From assembly GCA_913041095.1 (NCBI GenBank), contig CAJWIB010000007.1, forward strand, positions 1-23,351: 23,351 bases of DNA, read 5' to 3'. The notes under the pieces were generated by a model that was not told the origin of the DNA, did no database searches, and worked only from the letters and a program-made list of their open reading frames with translations. Shown here piece after piece: positions 1 through 7,711 of the stretch. The stretch is from an uncultured Rhodospirillaceae bacterium. Its GTDB lineage: Bacteria; Pseudomonadota; Alphaproteobacteria; Rhodospirillales; UBA2165. Both the position numbers and the translations under genes were made by a program. The stretch's first letter is position 1. Each line of letters starts with the position of its first letter.

Positions 1-45
1 CGTACCGAGTTTGGAGATTACTTGGGAAATGTCGGTTTATAAATC

Positions 46-74
46 TTGAGTTAATATAAAGAAATCTTTATATC
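46..74 (+). promoter_or_regulatory. Possible sahR-metF-metH promoter
   Basis: A candidate -35 TTGAGT (46-51) and -10 TATATC (69-74) are separated by 17 bp, in the AT-rich leader in front of the regulator gene. The palindrome at 54-73 fills the spacer and covers most of the -10, so a bound repressor would block RNA polymerase. The hexamers are far from consensus and other AT-rich -10 choices exist, so the assignment is tentative. Confidence 0.3.
54..73. promoter_or_regulatory. Perfect 9-2-9 palindrome, likely SahR operator
   Basis: ATATAAAGA, two bases AA, then TCTTTATAT form a perfect 20-bp palindrome 32 bp before the regulator start. ArsR-family proteins bind such dyads as dimers, and SahR regulators are known to act on AT-rich palindromes upstream of methionine-cycle genes. 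The downstream half TCTTTATAT is followed at once by CTTTATATA, and a second self-complementary stretch, TTTATATATAAA, lies at 75-86. A second, weaker site may therefore adjoin the first. The operator function is inferred from position and symmetry. Confidence 0.6.
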
Positions 75-105
75 TTTATATATAAATATTTAGTTAGTTG
101 AGTGG

Positions 106-1035
106 ATGATGGACGAATTAATAACAACCCTGAAAGCAGTAGCGGAGCCCACGCGGTTGCGATTATTGGCGCTTTGTTCGCAAGGCGAGTTCACGGTCAG
201 TGAACTCGTGCAGATTCTTGGCCAGTCACAACCTCGAGTGTCACGCCATTTAAAATTGTTGTGTGATGCCGGCTTGCTGCAAAAGCTGCGCGAAGGCAGT
301 TGGATGTTCTATCGCTTCCAGCCGGATGAAAATGCGGCTCCTCTGGCAGATCAATTGTTGTCCCTCATCCCTGAAGGGGATGCCATGATAATACTGGACC
401 GCAAGCGTCTTGAAGAAGTTAAGGCAGAACGAAGCAAGGCAGCGACCGATTATTTCCGCCAGAATGCCTTGCACTGGGATAAAATCAGAGCGCTGCATGT
501 TGATGCCGGAGAGGTTGAGCAGGCCATTGGCAATATACTGCTCGAAAAACCTGGCGAGAAATTTCTCGACATTGGTACTGGTACCGGGCGCATGTTGGAG
601 CTGATTGCTCCTCAATTTCAATCGGCAAAAGGTATTGATCAATCACATGAAATGCTGGCCATTGCCCGCGATAATCTGGATCGCGCAAAGCTAAAGAATT
701 GTCAACTGCGTCAGGGTGATATGTACCAATTGCCGTTTCCTGATCAAAGTTACGATGCGGCAAGCCTGCATATGGTTCTGCATTTCGCCGATGAACCGGC
801 AAAAGTAATCGCCGATGCGGCGCGTGTCCTCAGGCCAGGTGGCAAATTGCTCATCATCGATTTTGCCCCACATCATTTGGAGGAACTGAGAAAAAAATAT
901 CATCATCGCCGCCTCGGATTTTCGGACGGAGAAATCGTCCATTGGTTTCAGAGAAACGGCCTGCAATTCAAATCACCCGTACATTTGCCGGGAGAGCAGC
1001 TAACCGTCGCCCTTTGGCTCGGCATAAAGAAATAG
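106..1035 (+). CDS. sahR: SahR-like ArsR-family regulator with methyltransferase-like domain
   Basis: This is a 309-residue two-domain protein. Residues about 8-70 form an ArsR-type winged helix (AVAEPTRLRLLALC, then the recognition helix SQPRVSRHLKLL). Residues about 152-260 form a class I SAM-methyltransferase fold with motif I FLDIGTGTGRML at 153-164 and the acidic strand end KGIDQS. SahR proteins known from Proteobacteria have this architecture: the C-terminal domain senses S-adenosylhomocysteine and the protein represses methionine-cycle genes. The position directly before metF and metH, and the palindrome upstream, fit that role and suggest autoregulation. Two ATGs in a row (106, 109) are possible starts and no strong Shine-Dalgarno is visible. 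A true methyltransferase activity cannot be excluded. Confidence 0.8.
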   Translation: MMDELITTLKAVAEPTRLRLLALCSQGEFTVSELVQILGQSQPRVSRHLKLLCDAGLLQKLREGSWMFYRFQPDENAAPLADQLLSLIPEGDAMIILDRKRLEEVKAERSKAATDYFRQNALHWDKIRALHVDAGEVEQAIGNILLEKPGEKFLDIGTGTGRMLELIAPQFQSAKGIDQSHEMLAIARDNLDRAKLKNCQLRQGDMYQLPFPDQSYDAASLHMVLHFADEPAKVIADAARVLRPGGKLLIIDFAPHHLEELRKKYHHRRLGFSDGEIVHWFQRNGLQFKSPVHLPGEQLTVALWLGIKK

Positions 1036-1062
1036 AAGATTGAGAAAACAGATATGAATATT

Positions 1063-1070
1063 AAAAAGGA
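1063..1070 (+). promoter_or_regulatory. Ribosome binding site deciding the metF start
   Basis: AAAAAGGA ends 7 nt before the ATG at 1078. The earlier in-frame ATG at 1054 has no comparable site, and the MetF family core begins soon after residue 10 of the shorter form. The 1078 start is therefore preferred. Confidence 0.6.
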
Positions 1071-1077
1071 ACTCGTC

Positions 1078-1959
1078 ATGCCGATCGCCCAACCTCTATC
1101 AGGGAAGGTTGGGGTATCGTTCGAATTTTTTCCACCCGATACGGAAAAAATGGAACAGACATTATGGAACTCGGTCGAAAGGCTAGCGCCGCTCGCACCC
1201 GATTTTATTTCGGTTACCTATGGTGCTGGCGGTTCGACCCGGGAGCGGACCCATTCGCTTGTCAGCCGGATTCAAAAAGAAAAAGGCGTCACCACTGCGG
1301 CGCATCTAACTTGTGTTGCGGCCAGCCGCGATGAAGTCACGGCCGTTGCCAAAAATTACTGGGCCGAGGGTATCAGCCATATTGTCGCTCTTCGCGGAGA
1401 CCCGCCCGAAGGCCAGGCGACGTATGAGCCTCATCCGGACGGTTTCCCCTTCGCTGTAGATTTGGTGTCGGCGCTTAAGAAAATTGCTGATTTTGATATT
1501 AGTGTCGCGGCTTATCCGGAAGTCCATCCCGAAGCTTTATCGGCTGAGGCTGATCTCGATAATCTCAAACGCAAGATCGATGTCGGGGCAAGCCGGGCGA
1601 TCACTCAGTTTTACTTTGACGCCTCAACTTATCTGCGATTTCGTGATCGTGTGGCCGCCGCCGGTATCACGGTACCAATTATTCCCGGCATTCTGCCGGT
1701 TACCAATTTTAAACAAGTCAAAAAGTTTGCAAGCATGTGCGGCACCTCGGTACCGGACTGGATGGCTGATTTATTTGTTGGACTTGATGATGATCCAGGA
1801 ACCCGTCAACTGGTGGCGGCAACAGTGGTAGCTGAACACTGCCGCGTCTTGCAATCCGAAGGTGTTGATAAATTTCATTTTTATACGTTGAACCGGGCCG
1901 ATCTGGCTTATGCGATTTGCCATATTTTGGGCATCAGGGAGCAAGCCGGCGATGGCTAA
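1078..1959 (+). CDS. metF: 5,10-methylenetetrahydrofolate reductase MetF
   Basis: MetF reduces 5,10-methylene-THF to 5-methyl-THF with FAD and NAD(P)H in the cytoplasm and supplies the methyl donor for MetH. The product from the 1078 start is 293 residues, close to the usual length of about 295. The N-terminal FEFFPP (residues 15-20) carries the conserved active-site Glu. TYGAGGSTRERT, the ALRGDPP segment, the AYPEVHPEA loop and ITQFYFD all match the TIM-barrel family. The Shine-Dalgarno favours ATG 1078 over ATG 1054. The gene starts 42 nt after the sahR stop, and its last 8 nt overlap the metH start, so the two enzymes are probably translationally coupled and controlled by SahR. Confidence 0.95.
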   Translation: MPIAQPLSGKVGVSFEFFPPDTEKMEQTLWNSVERLAPLAPDFISVTYGAGGSTRERTHSLVSRIQKEKGVTTAAHLTCVAASRDEVTAVAKNYWAEGISHIVALRGDPPEGQATYEPHPDGFPFAVDLVSALKKIADFDISVAAYPEVHPEALSAEADLDNLKRKIDVGASRAITQFYFDASTYLRFRDRVAAAGITVPIIPGILPVTNFKQVKKFASMCGTSVPDWMADLFVGLDDDPGTRQLVAATVVAEHCRVLQSEGVDKFHFYTLNRADLAYAICHILGIREQAGDG

Positions 1960-4900
1960 AAATCCCGCCGCATCAAAACGCGATGAATTAGTTACCTTAT
2001 TTCAAGAGCGCATTGTCGTGCTTGATGGCGCAACTGGCACGATGATTCAAGCCTATGAGTTAGCGGAGAGTGATTTCCGGAGCGAACGCTTCAAGGATCA
2101 CGGTCATGACCAAAAAGGCAATAACGATCTGCTGACCCTGACGCGGCCTGATATCATTCGAGAAATTCATAATGCTTATATTGCTGCCGGTACCGATATC
2201 ATTGGGACCAATACATTTAATGCGACAACAATTTCGCAAGCTGATTATGGTCTCGAAGATATTGTCCATGAATTAAACTTTGAAGCAGCCCGGATTGCTA
2301 GGGAGGCGGCGGCTGCAGCGGCCAAAAAAGACGGGCGGGTGATTTACGTCGCCGGTGTTTTAGGCCCAACCAATCGAACAGCTTCAATCTCGCCGGATGT
2401 CAATGATCCAGGGTTTCGGAATATTTCTTTCGATGAATTGGCCGAAGCTTACAGGCAAGCTGCCGGGGCACTCATCGATGGCGGTGCAGACATCCTGCTG
2501 GTCGAAACGATTTTTGATACGTTGAATGCTAAGGCGGCGCTTTATGCGGTGATGAAGCTGCAAAAAGAACGCGAGATTGATGTACCACTGATGATCTCCG
2601 GCACCATCACCGACTCATCTGGCCGGACCCTCACCGGTCAAACACCAGAAGCGTTCTGGAACTCGGTCGCCCATGCCAAACCGCTGATTATCGGACTGAA
2701 CTGTGCCTTGGGGACGGCCGATTTGCGCCCCCATATTCAAGCCCTTGCTGGGATTGCTCCGACCTTTGTCAGTCTGCATCCAAATGCCGGCCTGCCGAAC
2801 GCCTTCGGCGGCTATGATGATACGCCAGAAAATATGGCGGCAATGCTCAAAGAATTTGCTACCAGTGGCTTCTTAAATGTCGTCGGCGGCTGTTGTGGCA
2901 CGACGCCCGATCATGTACGCGCCATTGCTGAGAGCGTCCAAGGAATGACGCCGCGTGAGCTGCCAAATCTCACCCGGTACGGTCGCCTCAGTGGCTTGGA
3001 GCCCTTGAACATTGATGAGGTTACCGGCTTCATCAATGTCGGCGAGCGGACCAATGTTGCCGGCTCGGCGCGGTTTAGAAAGCTGATTATGGAAGAGGAT
3101 TATGAAACCGCCCTCGATGTTGCCCGTCAACAGGTCGAAAACGGTGCCCAGATCATCGATGTCAATATGGATGAAGCGATGCTCGATGCCGAAGCGGCGA
3201 TGGATCGATTCTTAAAATTAGTCGCCTCTGAACCAGATATCTGCCGGGTACCGGTGATGATCGATAGTTCTAAATGGTCGGTCATCGAAGCCGGTCTCAA
3301 ATGTGTGCAAGGCAAGGGCGTAGTTAATTCAATCAGCCTCAAGGAGGGTGAAGGCGCCTTTAAAATCCAAGCGCAAGAAATCCTTTATTACGGAGCGGCC
3401 GCCATTGTCATGGCGTTTGATGAGCAAGGCCAGGCCGACAGTTATGAGCGGATGATCGAAATTTGCGAGAAATCCTATCGCATTTTGACCGAAGAGGTGG
3501 GCTTTCCACCACAGGATATCATTTTTGATCCCAATATTTTTCCCGTTGCGACGGGCATTGAGGAACATCGCAATTTTTCCAAAGCCTATATTGATGCGGT
3601 TAAATATATTAAAGAAAATCTGCCGTTTGCCAATATCAGTGGCGGGCTCAGCAATGTCTCTTTTTCTTTCCGCGGCAATAATGCGGTCCGTGAAGCAATG
3701 CACGCGGTGTTTCTTTATCATGCCGTCAGTGCCGGCATGAATATGGGCATTGTTAATGCCGGTCAACTCGCCGTCTACGCCGATATTGAGCTGGACTTAA
3801 GAGAGCGCATCGAAGACATCATCCTCAACCGCCGTGAAGATGCCACCGAACGACTGCTGGAGGTCGCTGACCAGGCGCAAGACCAAGCCAAAGAAAAAGC
3901 CGAAGATTTATCTTGGCGTGAGGGCTCAATCGGTGAACGTATGGCACACGCTCTGGTTAAAGGCATTACCGAATACATTGTTGAAGACACTGAAGAGGCA
4001 CGCCAGCAATTTGACCGGCCGATTGAAGTTATCGAAGGGCCGTTGATGGATGGTATGAATTTGGTCGGTGATTTGTTTGGCTCCGGCCAGATGTTCCTGC
4101 CGCAGGTGGTCAAATCCGCCCGGGTGATGAAGCAGGCAGTAGCCCATCTAGTGCCCTTCATTGAAGCTGAAAAAGAAGCCAGCGGCGTTATCGAGAGCAA
4201 GGGTAAGATTTTACTGGCGACAGTGAAGGGCGATGTCCATGACATCGGCAAAAACATTGTTGGTGTTGTATTACAATGTAACAATTACGATGTCGTCGAT
4301 ATCGGAATGATGGTGCCTTATGAGAAAATTATTGAAGCTGCTAAGGCAGAAAAAGTCGATATCATTGGCTTGTCCGGCTTAATCACGCCGTCGCTGGAAG
4401 AAATGGCAGTGGTTGCCAAAGAGCTATCCCGCGATAAATTTGACATTCCGTTGCTGATTGGTGGGGCAACAACATCAAAAGTGCATACGGCGGTCAAGAT
4501 TGCCCCCAATTATCAAGGTTCGACCATTTATGTCACCGATGCGTCGCGTGCGGTCGGCGTTGCCAGCAATCTTCTGAGCGATACCTTGCGCGATCAATAT
4601 GTAGCGAAAGTCGGCCTGGAATACGATAAAATTCGCGAAGAATTTGGAAGCCGTGACCGCAGTGATAATCTCGCCGCCATTGCAGATGCCCGCGACGCAG
4701 CGCATGAGATCGATTGGTCAGATACCACGCCGGTCGAGCCGAGTTTCCTTGGTGTGCAAGAATTCAACAATTATGATCTTGCTGAGCTAACCACACGGAT
4801 TGATTGGACGCCTTTCTTCCGGACCTGGGAACTCGCCGGAACTTTTCCGAAAATTTTGGATGACGAAACGGTTGGCGATGCGGCGCGATCACTTTACAAC

Positions 4901-5647
4901 GATGCGCAAGAGATGCTGCAGCGCCTGATTGGTGAGCAGTGGTTGCGCGCCAATGCCGTCGTCGGATTTTTCCCGGCCAATGCCGTCGGTGATGACATTG
5001 AGATCTATACCGACGATAGCCGGACCGAAGTGCAGACAGTCATTCCTTTTGTTCGCCAGCAAATGACTAAAACTTCGGGCCGGGCGAATTTCTGTCTGTC
5101 GGATTTCATCGCACCAAAAGACAGTGGCCTTAAAGATTACATTGGTGGCTTTGCCGTGACGGCCGGACTTGATATTGAAAACAAACTCAAAGGATTTGCT
5201 AAATCCCACGATGATTACAGCGATATTTTGCTGAAAGCCCTAGCCGACCGTCTGGCCGAAGCTTTCGCCGAGCACTTGCATGAGCGAGTGCGTAAAGAGC
5301 TTTGGGGTTATGGGGCGGACGAAGATTTGTCTAATGAAGAATTGATCAAAGAAAACTATATTGGTATCCGCCCAGCCCCCGGATATCCGGCCTGTCCCGA
5401 TCATAGTCTCAAACCGCAATTATTTGACCTATTAGACGCCACGGCAAAAACCTTCATTGATCTGACCGAAAATTTTGCCATGACACCCGCCGCTTCGGTG
5501 TCGGGTTATTACTTCTCCCATCCGTCGTCTCAGTATTTTGGCATTGGCAAAATCGGTAAGGATCAGGTGCAAGACTATGCCCGCCGCCGCGGGATCTCTG
5601 TTGAGCTTACTGAAAAGTGGTTTGCCGCCAACCTCAGTTATGCCTAA
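1952..5647 (+). CDS. metH: Cobalamin-dependent methionine synthase MetH
   Basis: MetH transfers the methyl group of 5-methyl-THF through cob(I)alamin to homocysteine. The 1231-residue protein has all four modules. The homocysteine-binding barrel has zinc ligands Cys251 (GLNCALG) and Cys314/Cys315 (GGCCGTTPDH). A pterin-binding barrel begins near residue 355 (FINVGERTNVAGS). The cobalamin domain has GDVHDIGKN, with His763 as the lower axial ligand. The C-terminal SAM-binding activation domain has RPAPGYPACPDHSLK from about residue 1140. These positions run 4-6 residues later than those of the 1227-residue E. coli enzyme. ATG 1952 is preferred because AGGGAG lies 10 nt upstream and it overlaps the metF stop by 8 nt. 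An upstream in-frame ATG at 1910 would add 14 residues lying inside metF. The enzyme is complete, with no frameshift. Confidence 0.97.
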   Translation: MAKNPAASKRDELVTLFQERIVVLDGATGTMIQAYELAESDFRSERFKDHGHDQKGNNDLLTLTRPDIIREIHNAYIAAGTDIIGTNTFNATTISQADYGLEDIVHELNFEAARIAREAAAAAAKKDGRVIYVAGVLGPTNRTASISPDVNDPGFRNISFDELAEAYRQAAGALIDGGADILLVETIFDTLNAKAALYAVMKLQKEREIDVPLMISGTITDSSGRTLTGQTPEAFWNSVAHAKPLIIGLNCALGTADLRPHIQALAGIAPTFVSLHPNAGLPNAFGGYDDTPENMAAMLKEFATSGFLNVVGGCCGTTPDHVRAIAESVQGMTPRELPNLTRYGRLSGLEPLNIDEVTGFINVGERTNVAGSARFRKLIMEEDYETALDVARQQVENGAQIIDVNMDEAMLDAEAAMDRFLKLVASEPDICRVPVMIDSSKWSVIEAGLKCVQGKGVVNSISLKEGEGAFKIQAQEILYYGAAAIVMAFDEQGQADSYERMIEICEKSYRILTEEVGFPPQDIIFDPNIFPVATGIEEHRNFSKAYIDAVKYIKENLPFANISGGLSNVSFSFRGNNAVREAMHAVFLYHAVSAGMNMGIVNAGQLAVYADIELDLRERIEDIILNRREDATERLLEVADQAQDQAKEKAEDLSWREGSIGERMAHALVKGITEYIVEDTEEARQQFDRPIEVIEGPLMDGMNLVGDLFGSGQMFLPQVVKSARVMKQAVAHLVPFIEAEKEASGVIESKGKILLATVKGDVHDIGKNIVGVVLQCNNYDVVDIGMMVPYEKIIEAAKAEKVDIIGLSGLITPSLEEMAVVAKELSRDKFDIPLLIGGATTSKVHTAVKIAPNYQGSTIYVTDASRAVGVASNLLSDTLRDQYVAKVGLEYDKIREEFGSRDRSDNLAAIADARDAAHEIDWSDTTPVEPSFLGVQEFNNYDLAELTTRIDWTPFFRTWELAGTFPKILDDETVGDAARSLYNDAQEMLQRLIGEQWLRANAVVGFFPANAVGDDIEIYTDDSRTEVQTVIPFVRQQMTKTSGRANFCLSDFIAPKDSGLKDYIGGFAVTAGLDIENKLKGFAKSHDDYSDILLKALADRLAEAFAEHLHERVRKELWGYGADEDLSNEELIKENYIGIRPAPGYPACPDHSLKPQLFDLLDATAKTFIDLTENFAMTPAASVSGYYFSHPSSQYFGIGKIGKDQVQDYARRRGISVELTEKWFAANLSYA

Positions 5648-5667
5648 TAATTAATCATTATTAGGCA
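5641..5667. terminator. AT-rich perfect hairpin at the metH stop
   Basis: TGCCTAATAAT (5641-5651) and ATTATTAGGCA (5657-5667) are perfect inverted arms of 11 bp around a 5-nt loop. The left arm includes the metH stop codon. The stem is AT-rich and is not followed by a clean T-run (next bases TATAAATAC), so it may be a weak terminator or an mRNA 3'-end stabilising hairpin. Confidence 0.45.
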
Positions 5668-5691
5668 TATAAATACGGATACGGTTCAACT

Positions 5692-6060
5692 GACACGCAG
5701 CTTTTCGCCGTTGGTGTGCTTTGTAACTGGTTGGTCTGTCTCGCCTTGTGGATGGCAGCTCGGACTCAGAACGACGCGGCGAAATGTATTGTTATCTTCT
5801 GATACCTGCTCGCCTTTATTGCCAGCGATTATGAGCATTCTATCGCCAACATGACGATCTTTGTGATTGCGCTGCTTGGTGAACACCCGGCGACGGTGTC
5901 GCTGGCTGGAATGGCCCATAATCTTCTCTGGATTACACTCGGCAATGCACTTGCGGGAGCCATGTTCATGGGTACCGGTTACTGGCGGGATATGCCGCAG
6001 ACATTAACTGAAAAAACTGCGCCGGAGACTAAGCCGGTGGAGGAAAGCGGCACAGCTTAA
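5692..6060 (+). pseudogene. Remnant of a formate/nitrite transporter (FNT family), C-terminal part only
   Basis: One reading frame holds about 120 codons resembling the C-terminal part of FocA/NirC-type channels. The readable pieces are LCNWLVCLALWMAA, then AFIAS and EHSIANMTIFVIALLGEHP, then a last membrane helix ending in GTGYW and a short polar tail. An in-frame TGA at 5800-5802 interrupts it where the family has a tryptophan-containing FWP-like motif, so a Trp-to-stop change is likely. Roughly the first 150 residues of the family are absent. Only the last 69 codons (5851-6060) are open, and they lack the helices needed for a channel. No Shine-Dalgarno supports a separate start. The gene is broken by truncation and a nonsense change. 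Its ancestral role, transport of formate or nitrite, would fit the one-carbon neighbours. Confidence 0.75.
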
Positions 6061-6119
6061 TTCAGTTATCCTGATCATGGCATCAAGGCTCATTATCTAA
6101 ACTAATAAACCTTACTACA

Positions 6120-6222
6120 AAAAACCTCTATTGACCTGACCGAAAGATTTGCCATGATGCCCGCCGCCGTGGGGTCTCGGCCGGGTCAACCAAAAGTGGC
6201 TTGGCCCCAACCTCAATTAGGC
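6120..6222 (+). pseudogene. Decayed second copy of the metH 3' end
   Basis: Bases 6120-6167 align without gaps to metH 5446-5493, with 7 differences in 48 (about 85% identity by eye). From about 6160 the copy continues as metH 5580-5640, needing one single-base gap and sharing CCGCCGCCG, AAAAGTGG and the end ACCTCA-TTA. About 86 bp of metH (between about 5494 and 5579) is missing, apparently deleted between two CCCGCCGC stretches. Some differences are synonymous and others change or shift the frame, so this is an old non-functional fragment. It lies 473 bp after the end of metH, just before purU. Confidence 0.75.
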
Positions 6223-6248
6223 GCGAAAGATATTGACTTTTGAGCTTT

Positions 6249-6252
6249 GAGG
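6249..6252 (+). promoter_or_regulatory. Ribosome binding site deciding the purU start
   Basis: GAGG lies 5 nt before the GTG at 6258. The alternative TTG at 6240 has no Shine-Dalgarno, and PurU proteins usually begin only a few residues before the YVLT-SCPD motif, which favours GTG 6258. Confidence 0.5.
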
Positions 6253-6257
6253 TTGTT

Positions 6258-7112
6258 GTGACACCTGAATATGTATTAACCATGAGCTGTCCGGACAAAG
6301 CTGGGATTGTTGCCGCGACGACCGGTTGTCTGGCCGAGCTTAATTGCTTTATCACCAAGACGGCGCATTTTGCCGATAGTGAAACTGCGCAATTTTTTGG
6401 CCGGATGGTGTTCCGGATCGACCAGCGCGGTGTATCAGTTGATGATGTGCACTCTGCCTTTCAAATGGTTGCTGATCGCTTTGAAATGGCGTGGCACATG
6501 CGCAACAAAACCAATAACAAGCGCGTGCTGATCATGGTGTCCAAGGCCGAACATTGTCTCAACGATCTCCTATACCGCTATCGCATTGGCGCCATACCGA
6601 TGGAAGTGACAGCGATCGTCTCAAATCATCCGGACTTAAAACCACTCGCCGATTGGCATGACATTCCCTATTATCACCTACCGGTCAGCAAGGAAACCAA
6701 GCAAGATCAAGAAGCCGATTTGTTAAAGATTATTGAGGACACGGATACAGATTTGGTGGTCCTTGCCCGCTATATGCAAATTCTAACACCTGGATTTATC
6801 GCCAAAATGTTTCCCCGCGTGATCAATATTCATCATTCCTTCCTGCCCGGCTTCAAAGGTGCCAAGCCCTACCACCAGGCCCATGCACGGGGCGTTAAAA
6901 TCATTGGGGCGACGGCTCATTTTGTCACTGAAGATTTGGATGAAGGGCCGATTATTTGGCAAGCAGTTGAGCAGGTTGACCACACTCAAACGCCGGATGA
7001 TCTGGCTGCCGTCGGTCGCGATGTTGAAAGTCAGGTGCTGGCACGGGGGTTGCGGGCGGTTCTTGAAGATCGGGTACTGCTTAACGGCCATCGCACCATC
7101 GTTTTCAGATAA
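6258..7112 (+). CDS. purU: Formyltetrahydrofolate deformylase PurU
   Basis: PurU hydrolyses 10-formyl-THF to formate and THF and so balances the folate one-carbon pool. The 284-residue product has an N-terminal ACT domain (YVLTMSCPDKAGIVAAT, with HFAD after it) and a C-terminal formyl-transferase/hydrolase domain. The catalytic triad of that fold is visible as Asn190 and His192 in INIHHSFLPGFKGA and Asp228 in EDLDEGPII; the 2- and 36-residue spacings match the GART-type enzymes. I prefer GTG 6258 to the upstream TTG 6240 on Shine-Dalgarno and family length. The gene follows the FNT and metH remnants. An ancestral link between a formate channel and a formate-producing enzyme is plausible but is only inference. 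Confidence 0.93.
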   Translation: MTPEYVLTMSCPDKAGIVAATTGCLAELNCFITKTAHFADSETAQFFGRMVFRIDQRGVSVDDVHSAFQMVADRFEMAWHMRNKTNNKRVLIMVSKAEHCLNDLLYRYRIGAIPMEVTAIVSNHPDLKPLADWHDIPYYHLPVSKETKQDQEADLLKIIEDTDTDLVVLARYMQILTPGFIAKMFPRVINIHHSFLPGFKGAKPYHQAHARGVKIIGATAHFVTEDLDEGPIIWQAVEQVDHTQTPDDLAAVGRDVESQVLARGLRAVLEDRVLLNGHRTIVFR

Positions 7113-7137
7113 CAGATTGCAAAATATTGGATTGAGT

Positions 7138-7608
7138 ATGCCTAAAGAAAAAAACCGCGACCGTTATTTTGAAGATTACACGTCTAATGATGTTGATATT
7201 TTAGGTAAAATTGAAGTCGATAAAGAAGAAATGATCAGCTTCGCTCGATCTTACGACCCCCAAAGCATTCATATTGATTGGGAAAAAGCCAAGGGTGGCC
7301 CATTTAACGGTCTCATTGCCAGCGGCTGGTTTACCGGCAGCTTGATGATGCGATTTTTTGCTCAGAATTTCCTATCTGAAATTTCAAGTATTGCCTCGCC
7401 GGGATTGGATGAAGTGCGTTGGCAGGCGCCGGTTCGCCCTGGAGATGTTCTAACCTTTCGCGTCACGACATTGGAAACCAGACGCTCGCAAACCAAGCCT
7501 GACCGCGGTATCGTAAAAACATTTAACGAAATTTTAAATCAGGACGGGATTGTGGTTATGAGCACAAGAGGCGTAAATGTAATCCTCTGCCGAAACCCAG
7601 ACTCGTAA
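7138..7608 (+). CDS. MaoC-like hot-dog dehydratase/hydratase
   Basis: This is a 156-residue single hot-dog domain. The MaoC/(R)-specific enoyl-CoA hydratase motif is SYDPQSIHID, with Asp40 and His45 as the expected catalytic pair, followed by the ASGWFTGSLMMR helix and a VRWQAPVRPGDVL strand region. Such proteins hydrate enoyl-CoA or related unsaturated thioesters; the substrate here is unknown. It starts 25 nt after purU on the same strand with only a weak Shine-Dalgarno (ATTGAG), and may ride on the purU transcript. ATG 7138 is chosen because upstream in-frame starts lie inside purU and family homology begins near here. The protein is cytoplasmic and intact. Confidence 0.85.
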   Translation: MPKEKNRDRYFEDYTSNDVDILGKIEVDKEEMISFARSYDPQSIHIDWEKAKGGPFNGLIASGWFTGSLMMRFFAQNFLSEISSIASPGLDEVRWQAPVRPGDVLTFRVTTLETRRSQTKPDRGIVKTFNEILNQDGIVVMSTRGVNVILCRNPDS

Positions 7609-7644
7609 TTTTCAGAGTAGAAAACATGATTTTCAACGGTCATT

Positions 7645-7673
7645 TTGCTTGAGCGGACGCCGCTTATTATAAA
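7645..7673 (+). promoter_or_regulatory. Sigma70-type promoter with an operator-like dyad in the spacer
   Basis: TTGCTT (7645-7650) and TATAAA (7668-7673) are separated by exactly 17 bp, about 40 bp before the cupin start. The spacer is nearly filled by a GC-rich dyad, AGCGG-ACG-CCGCT (7652-7664), which extends to 7 pairs with a G-T pair. A dyad between -35 and -10 is a common repressor site. No T-run follows it, so a terminator for the upstream genes is less likely, though not excluded. Confidence 0.5.
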
Positions 7674-7711
7674 ATTCTGAGAACTGACAGCTAAACAGGA
7701 GGACAAAAATT

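Noticed and set aside
1910..1951. Upstream ATG extending metH by 14 residues
   Set aside because: It lies inside metF in another frame, has no family similarity, and ATG 1952 has the better Shine-Dalgarno and expected family length.
3775..4284. Antisense open frame of 169 codons inside metH
   Set aside because: It has low-complexity Ser/Arg-rich translation typical of a shadow frame over a conserved gene, with no start signal or motif.
5851..6060. Open frame of 69 codons that could be called a small membrane protein
   Set aside because: It is only the tail of an FNT transporter frame that continues upstream past a TGA at 5800-5802, with no Shine-Dalgarno of its own.
6061..6100. Possible further repeat of the metH end (TCAGTTAT shared with 5634-5641)
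   Set aside because: Only about 8 bases match, and the extension fails on both sides, so chance is enough.
6859..7137. N-terminal extension of the MaoC-like protein
   Set aside because: This part overlaps the conserved catalytic region of purU in another frame and shows no MaoC features; the hot-dog domain begins after ATG 7138.
7650..7666. Rho-independent terminator after the MaoC-like gene
   Set aside because: The dyad has a short stem and no T-run, and it fits exactly in the spacer of a plausible promoter, so an operator is the better reading.
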